A stretch of DNA of 64,000 nucleotides from Axinella damicornis. Taxonomy: Eukaryota > Porifera > Demospongiae > Axinellida > Axinellidae. Location of the stretch: the NCBI GenBank assembly GCA_963931865.1, contig OZ007514.1, positions 7,790,646-7,854,645 of the forward strand. Direction: 5' to 3'. Shown piece by piece: positions 58,222 through 64,000 of the stretch; position 1 is the first letter of the stretch, and every line of letters begins with the position of its first letter. The position numbers and the translations under genes are program-made. Under the pieces are notes generated by a model that saw only the letters and a program-made list of their open reading frames with translations, searched no databases and was not told where the DNA came from.

Positions 58222-58823
58222 CCCTTTAACCACCGAATTCTTCCCACCAAGACAACACATTTTCATGCATTCAGCGCACACCACTTTCGTAGGTACTCCT
58301 CTCCCACAGCATTCGCTCCTCAGCGGCCAAACTTGGTGGGGCCCGCACACATGGAGAGACCCCTCTGGCAATACCGTTAATGATATTCATGACCCCCCAC
58401 AAGGCCAGCAATCGGAGGTCAAAGGTGGATGTCAGCCGGATTTTCGCCCAGCATTTCCCTAAACTTGGGCCAGATCTGACTGATGGCACACCTTACACCA
58501 CAAATTTGCAGGTTTTCTTGAGGCCCTAGGTGGGGTCTATGAATATCATTAGAATCAAAAATTCTCGGGTCAATGAATCTCATTAAAATCAAAAGACGCC
58601 CACAACAGGCCGAAGGGGGGGCTGCCGCCCCCCCTTCGAAACCCCCCCGCTTGTACGTTTAGTGGGGGAGGCGCGCCGAAATCTGACCAAATTTTTGAGT
58701 TCGTGCCTTAAAGTCGTCCCTAGGCCCTCTGAAGACTTTTTGGTCTCTTTTTGGACTGGCGAGAAGCCCTACAAGTGCATAGGGTCTAAATGACGCCTAT
58801 AGACGTCAATGGGGCTTAAAGGG
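58222..58823. mobile_element. piggyBac-like MITE with perfect TTAA flanks
   Basis: A 602-bp element begins ccctttaacc and ends gcttaaaggg, flanked on both sides by ttaa (58218-58221 and 58824-58827). The ends match the ccctttnna style of the insertion at 652-1280, though the interiors are unrelated. No transposase. A strong palindrome of g and c runs lies at 58612-58650. Confidence 0.8.
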
Positions 58824-58827
58824 TTAA

Positions 58828-60286
58828 TACACCACACCAGCTAACCTTAGAAACTTGAATATACTATGATGTAGTTCACAATCATGAATGTGCACACGAA
58901 CAATGCATGTAGCAGCAGATGTAGCAGAATCCCACCAGTACATGATTGTGCAAAAGGAAATTTGATTTCACTTTCATTCAAAATTGTTGTATTTGCTGGA
59001 CTATCTTTTGCAGGTTTCAACATCTTTCTTGGTGTGAACAGTAACATGATATTGTATAGCTACAGTAGTATGGTTTACATGCATGTCTTAGTTTTTTCCT
59101 GCATGCATCCCCATTTCCAGTTAATTAATTTATGGCTAATAGTAATACGAAGTTACTGTCTGTGCCAACTATGCACACAACGAACACATGAGAGTGAGGA
59201 GGTCAGATAGCATAATGGGACTAACTCACTATTGACGAGTCACATGATTGCATATCCCAGGACAGAGCTCTATGATTTATACACTCTAGCTACGACAGAC
59301 ATTGGTATACACAAAAGAATCTGGAAAGTATATGCTTGCTGATGGGAATGTGGAAACTCTCAAATTCGTTACTTGTCAACGGCGGAGTCCCTATCGGTAT
59401 AAGCAATATGCATGGAATACTTTTGACTTCATGAGGCAACAGTGCATGTAGATTGGAGTGGGATGACCGTCTTAAACCAGCATCACAACTTTGAACCACT
59501 TTAGGCTCACTGGAAGCGCTGCCAGCTGCAGATCATGCAGGAAGTAGCCCCTCCCACGAAACAGAGACCCTCGTCACCTGTCATTTCTCATGCACCTTCC
59601 GCCCACTTCCCGCCCATTTACCGCCGCTTCCTATTACATGAAGTTTAATGAATTTAATCTATGTCATAACTCATTTCCTGAGGAAATGAATGCCTAAATA
59701 GGAACCGCATGGCTTCTGCAGTGCGTATATATGGACATAGCTAGCTACAGAAATTTGTTTATGAGGTCAATGTTTAGTATAGACTACACATGCAGATGGC
59801 GCTGATCGAGTCTACTGATGATCGACCTGCTTCCTAGTAGCTGCACTGAGTTGGTGAGTACTATAGCCAGCTGACAAGTATTATACTGGGACCATCCATC
59901 CATGGCGCTGTAAGCAGTCCCCCTTTGCCGTAAATTATTGGTCCCACTATATAGTTGTTCACTAGCCCATGTCAATATTCACTGGAGGGTCAACTGTGAA
60001 GCGATGAAGCATAAACATAAGTCTCTTAGATGCGAATTGAGAGTCTGCACCCTCCATCAGGAGGTCTTGTAGTCCAATTTATAATTAGTGTCGTATCAGG
60101 AGCCCATAACGCTCCATGGTAGTATTATACGTCACTCATGCATGATATATAGCTACTCGTTCCCACACGAGTATGCAATGAAGGCAATTGACAATGCATA
60201 TTAAATTTTAATGCCATTTTCGTGTAGCCTCTATAGGTACAGAAATACACTTAGTCTCGTTCCCAGAACCAAACAACTGCCCAACG
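58828..60286. other. Interval with nothing recognised
   Basis: No exon, RNA or transposon end identified. At 60252-60267 there is a half-site tagtctcgttcccaga of the dispersed palindromic family. Confidence 0.4.
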
Positions 60287-60381
60287 TAGTCTCGTTCCCA
60301 GTCCCACGCCCAGCTTTTCATCACTTGCAGTACCATACTGCAAGCGACGAAAAGTTGGGTGTGGGACTGGGAACGAGGCTA
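60287..60381. repeat. Full palindromic element, tagcctcgttccca family
   Basis: A 95-bp hairpin: tagtctcgttcccagtccca pairs with tgggactgggaacgaggcta, and tcacttgcagta pairs with tactgcaagcgac. This is the most complete member of a family of which half-sites occur at 3433, 7929, 15129, 19138, 42991, 56451, 60252, 61470 and elsewhere. Confidence 0.8.
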
Positions 60382-61183
60382 CACCCTTCATGGATGTACA
60401 TGTACATACCCCGCCGAGCACTCATTACAGATCATGCATCTATGGAGTGGGACCATGTACAGCAAGGCATGGCTGCGATATTTAGTCTGGTAGGACCGGT
60501 ATTCTGCCGTGGACAGTCCTAGGGGACCGCTTTTTAAGGTGGGACTGTCCATGGTATGACAGTTCCACTGCTTGATGCATCTATATGTAATTTTGACAAA
60601 GTATTGGTTCTATGTACCTTGTCCCGGCCTCATCCGTTTTCAGTTTTGATTGCAAGGCAGATGCAATGATCCTGGTATCTTTTGTGGTGTGAGTGGGTAT
60701 AAAGGTTGTATAACCACGTGGCAACCTGGAGCTCAGCCTCAAGACAAAGTCTTGTTATGTAGCTAACAAGCAGCTAGATTTGGTGCTGCTGAAAGAGCAT
60801 GACAATAAGCTGTTAGTCTTCCTCTGTCAAAGATATCGGCCCTCAAGTTCCTCCATGTGAGATGGAGGAGCTTAGGGACAAGGTGTTCATGTTGGGTGCC
60901 GTTGTGTCAAACTGTTCTACATAGCATTTATTGCGCCTACCTGCAGCAGCAATGCACTATTCACGTTCGTACATGAGGCAGTTATTGTGGAGCCATGTCT
61001 ATAAGCCTTTGTGTATCAGCAGTTCCTGAAACCACAGCCATAATTCCTGAGCACATAGTTTTCACACTGCTATATGATTACCAGTTTTGTCCACCTTGAC
61101 CACTCCAAGTCTAATGGGTATGCCCTGCCACTGCAATCTCTTTGTTCTTGTGTAGACAGGCTTGTTTCTCATCTAGGTGTAGA

Positions 61184-61667
61184 CAGGGCCGGATCATTGT
61201 AAAAGATATAGGGTGGGCCAGAATCCATTGGACGCTGCCGAAGGCAGTGTGCAGAGGCAATTTTTCACCTTCATTTATCAGTTATCAGGATAGGCTCTCA
61301 TGGCACCTTCGTGCTTTGCACTGCAAGTTCCAGATGTAAGAGAATTGCAGGTCCAGCGGCTGCCATGTGCTTCATTCTTGCTCAAATTTCGCTCGCGCAA
61401 CATATCGTTCCCAGGCCCGCACGCCTCTTCGAAGCGACAAAAAGCCGGGCGGGCCTACAGCTTATAATTAGCTTCATTCCCAGGCACCTGGGAACGAGGC
61501 TATGACCCGATCATGAGTACGAGTGTGAGTGTCGATCGACTGAGCTGAGCGCTCGATGTTGCCTCGATGCTCGATGTCGCGATGGAGCGACAGGTCAAAA
61601 AAAACTACCTGGCCTGAGAATTGGGTGGGCCATGGCCCACCCGGCCCACCCTGCTGCGCCGGCCTTG
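61184..61667. mobile_element. hAT-like element (cagggccgg ends)
   Basis: Ends cagggccgg and ccggccttg are inverted with one mismatch. The 61269-61341 block is the reverse of 9713-9779 in the element at 9237, and the interior also has a gtgggcc/ggcccac palindrome. Flanking 8-mers ggtgtaga and ggtggatg agree only partly, so the target duplication is not established. Confidence 0.45.
61470..61503. repeat. Short palindrome of the tagcctcgttccca family
   Basis: agcttcattcccagg followed at once by cctgggaacgaggct, nested inside the element at 61184-61667. Confidence 0.7.
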
Positions 61668-61801
61668 GGTGGATGCTGTTGTGCATGCAGGCAACTCAAC
61701 TTCAAACAGATTTGTTCACCCTTAAGGTAATCTTTGGGATCTGATCATGCATGAAGACCTACAATGAGGTGTCGATCTAGCAAGTTGCTTGTGTATACTG
61801 T

Positions 61802-62483
61802 GGCCGTGGTGAAAACCCGGACCGGACCGGACCGGACCGGACCGACCGGAAGTAGTAATTAGTGTCTCCACGTGTAGAGAAAATAGCTTATTTGGATCGT
61901 GAAGTAGCCATTGCGAGTAGCCATTGCGGCATTGCCTCGTGCAGGGAAGTCAGAGAACAGTTTAGTCTCGCGCGTGACTGATTTGCACAGTATTTTGAAG
62001 CCACGAAGCGTTAGCGAGGTAGCCGCGCGGGTCCAAGTCAGGCTGGCAGTAGCGACGACCCCCGAATTCGAGGATGACTTGAAGGAGGCAACCGCAACCG
62101 GGCATTTGTTGGCGTTTCACGGTGCTAGGTAAGTCAGAGAGCTGGGCCAAGAGAGTGTGAGTAATCTATACTACAAAAGCATCGAGTACTAGTTGTTCTA
62201 CTGTCCGTGAGACTCGCCCCTTGCTAGCAATAAGCTTGACATAAACGCAACGCTAACTATAAATGCAGTGCAGTAGCCATACTGCAGTACCTTTGCTGAA
62301 GCTCTTCGCGTCCCACGAAACTCCGACGACAGTTGTCTGCAAGTGCTACATGTAATAATAGTTGACAAAACATCCGAGTCGTTTAGCTAGCGCTAAGTGG
62401 CTCTACAATAATATTATTGCTATTTCATTTCCGGTCGGTCCGGTCCGGTCCGGTCCGGTCCGGTCCGGGTTTTCACCACGGCC
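61802..62483. mobile_element. Mutator-like TIR element with exon-like cargo
   Basis: The element begins ggccgtggtgaaaacccgg and ends ccgggttttcaccacggcc. Both ends continue inward with head-to-head arrays of the 5-mer ggacc (five units left, six right), then gaccggaa. It is flanked by the perfect 9-bp direct repeat gtatactgt (61793-61801 and 62484-62492). Total 682 bp; no transposase. Nine-base duplications point to the Mutator (MULE) superfamily. Inside, a CpG-rich open stretch (61905-62128, for example ATTPEFEDDLKEATATGHLL) ends in a consensus donor ctag|gtaagt, with a possible acceptor gtgcag at 61944, so it may carry a captured exon. Confidence 0.75.
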
Positions 62484-62492
62484 GTATACTGT

Positions 62493-63184
62493 ATACCCAC
62501 GCATGTGAAGCTACTTAATATTACTAGAGTGAATTAGCGATTTTCGGACACCATTGATTACCGGACTTCAACCAAACCGTGCTGGGTTATTATAGGGTTA
62601 GGGTTAGTTAGGACCAAAGTTTAGGTGGGCTATGACTGTGTGTTTCGTATTGTGCCACTTGTGACGTGAGTTCGTTTTGGGTGTATACGCAGTGTTAATA
62701 GTATAGCAATGATGAGCAGAATATCGAATCCACCCATTACATTACAACAGCGGTATCGTTAACCACATTACCAGGCCTTCTCACCCCAGCTTTTGTCACT
62801 TGCAGTACAAGATAGCGTACTAACATGCATTTCCCTAGACCCTTGCAGACCAACCCCAGCTGTGAGAGGATGGGAAGGAGGGAGAGGTTAAAGGGGGGAA
62901 GAATGGGAAGGGAAAGGAAGAAAGGAAAGATTGGAGAAGGTGGGAAGAGAGAAGAGAGCAAGCAAGCAAGCATGTGAGGGATGAGAGGGGAAGAGGACAG
63001 TGTGTGAACTGTTAGGTTCACGATCACTGCTTTAGTAAACTTCAATCTCAGATCCCAGACTGTGGCAATCTCATGTGAACTGAACCTCAATCCATGTACA
63101 CAATACAACCACATGTGAGTAAGGGGTGCCATGTGTTCATTAGTATACATACATCACAGTTCCTCCTTCCTTTAATGAAAGATG
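62493..63184. other. Interval with nothing recognised
   Basis: Contains a short tagggttagggttagttagg at 62593-62612, too short to be telomeric, a purine-rich stretch at 62870-62960, and a half-site like the dispersed palindromic family near 62777 (accaggcc...tcacttgcagtac). Confidence 0.4.
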
Positions 63185-63995
63185 GAGCAAGGAGGATTTT
63201 AATTCCTGTGAGGGTAATGAGACACGTTCGGAGCAATCTCATTAGTCCTCTCACTTGGATTGTCAGCTGGGTTGACTTCAGAGGCAGAAGTTAGGGATGG
63301 GATTTTCTGGTTCTGGGTTACCAACAGTAAATTCACAGGCTCAGTTTCAATAGTGGTGGTGTTTCGTTGTGAGTCTAAACACAACGATTATCATGCCTTC
63401 TCCACAGCTGATCTTTAGCTTGCACAGATGAGGTCAGTCCCAGCTTTTCCAGGATGGTACCTGGAAGCCATTGGGTGTTCCCTTTGCATTTTCTACCAGC
63501 ACAGACCTGCCCGTAGCAAAGTTCCTCTGCATCATAGGTCATGGTGCCTCTTCTGTTCGGCTTGGCTGCTGGTAACGTGGGAATGCAGGTTGGGGTTGAG
63601 TATGTCCAAGCATGTGTGCAGATGTCTGTAGTGAAACAGTTTAGCTGGGCAAGAACCAGTGGTTGTGTGTGGGGTAGTCCAGTAAGACCTGGCTAGTGTT
63701 GTCTCCGAGGTTCCTGGGACGCTTTCAGGGCATGTTTGAAAATCTGCACAAAGCATTCTGCCTCACCATTTGTTGCAGAAACTCTCAAGTTTGTCTGATG
63801 TGAATTGAGGTCCATACCAATAATTGTTCTGGCTGCCCATATATGATTGTGAAGGTCCCAGGATATAGTCTTTCCTGAAGCTACATAGGCAACACTTCCA
63901 GCCATTATGAGTATGCATCTATGAGGATCAGAAACATTCTCCCTCCACATGGTCCCATTGCCACAGTTTTGCAGACCAACTCCACGGATGTACAT
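63185..63995 (-). mobile_element. Ty3/gypsy integrase C-terminal relic
   Basis: On the minus strand SATNGEAECFVQIFKHALK is the end of the integrase catalytic core (usual ASNG.AER.VQ.FK.AL). After a frameshift come TTPHTTTGSCPAKLFHYRHL, HTCLDILNPNLHSHV and SSQAEQKRHHD, the post-core region of gypsy polyproteins, then LPGTILEKLG and LWRRHDN. SHYPHRNR near 63190 resembles the extreme C terminus. The frame is broken at least twice and the rest of the polyprotein lies beyond the window. No LTR was identified. Confidence 0.75.
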
Positions 63996-64000
63996 GTAGG

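Noticed and set aside
58199..58489. Open frames inside the ttaa-flanked element
   Set aside because: They lie within a short non-autonomous transposon and do not resemble a transposase.
62590..62615. Telomere-like ttagggttagggtt
   Set aside because: Only about two units, followed by unrelated sequence; too short for a telomere or internal telomeric array.

Overview
This is a 64 kb piece of a metazoan nuclear genome. Coding sequence comes as short exons with GT-AG junctions and long introns. There are (CA)n, (GT)n and CCCT microsatellites, many non-autonomous transposons, and fragments of genes for ciliary and cytoskeletal proteins. The dense short inverted-repeat elements, frequent ctagctag and acgtacgt motifs, and the particular retroelement reverse transcriptase family suggest an early-branching invertebrate, plausibly a demosponge. 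That placement is inference only. No bacterial operon, CRISPR array, rRNA or convincing tRNA was seen.

The left two thirds (1-40690) is dominated by a direct, head-to-tail array of long, closely similar copies of one segment: A (1-5111), B (11458-22311), C (25632-31395, starting right after a 200-N gap) and D (32175-40690). They share transposon fossils at matching positions, which lets insertions be dated relative to the duplication. Copies B, C and D carry small exon-like pieces, including spectrin-repeat exons in B and D, several damaged by frameshifts, stops or a lost splice acceptor. Between A and B lies unique sequence with three axonemal dynein heavy-chain exons (one a clear pseudoexon) and two open spectrin-repeat exons. 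Between C and D is a single kinesin motor exon most like KIF21. All these fragments are on the + strand, but none sits in a recognisably complete gene.

The right third (40.7-64 kb) is single-copy and transposon-rich. Its best gene is an extracellular CUB-domain protein at 50707-53709, with five exons whose splice phases all agree. The rest includes a Ulp1-like peptidase relic, two pieces of non-LTR retrotransposon (one on each strand), a Ty3/gypsy integrase end at the right border, several terminal-inverted-repeat elements with identifiable target-site duplications, and tandem repeats.

The most interesting items are: a 682-bp element at 61802-62483 with a perfect 9-bp target-site duplication and an exon-like segment inside (Pack-MULE-like); piggyBac-like and hAT-like insertions with matching empty sites in sister copies; a dispersed palindromic repeat family ending in TAGCCTCGTTCCCAG; and the dynein/spectrin/kinesin exon mosaic beside the duplication array. 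I did not find a clear new multi-gene system.
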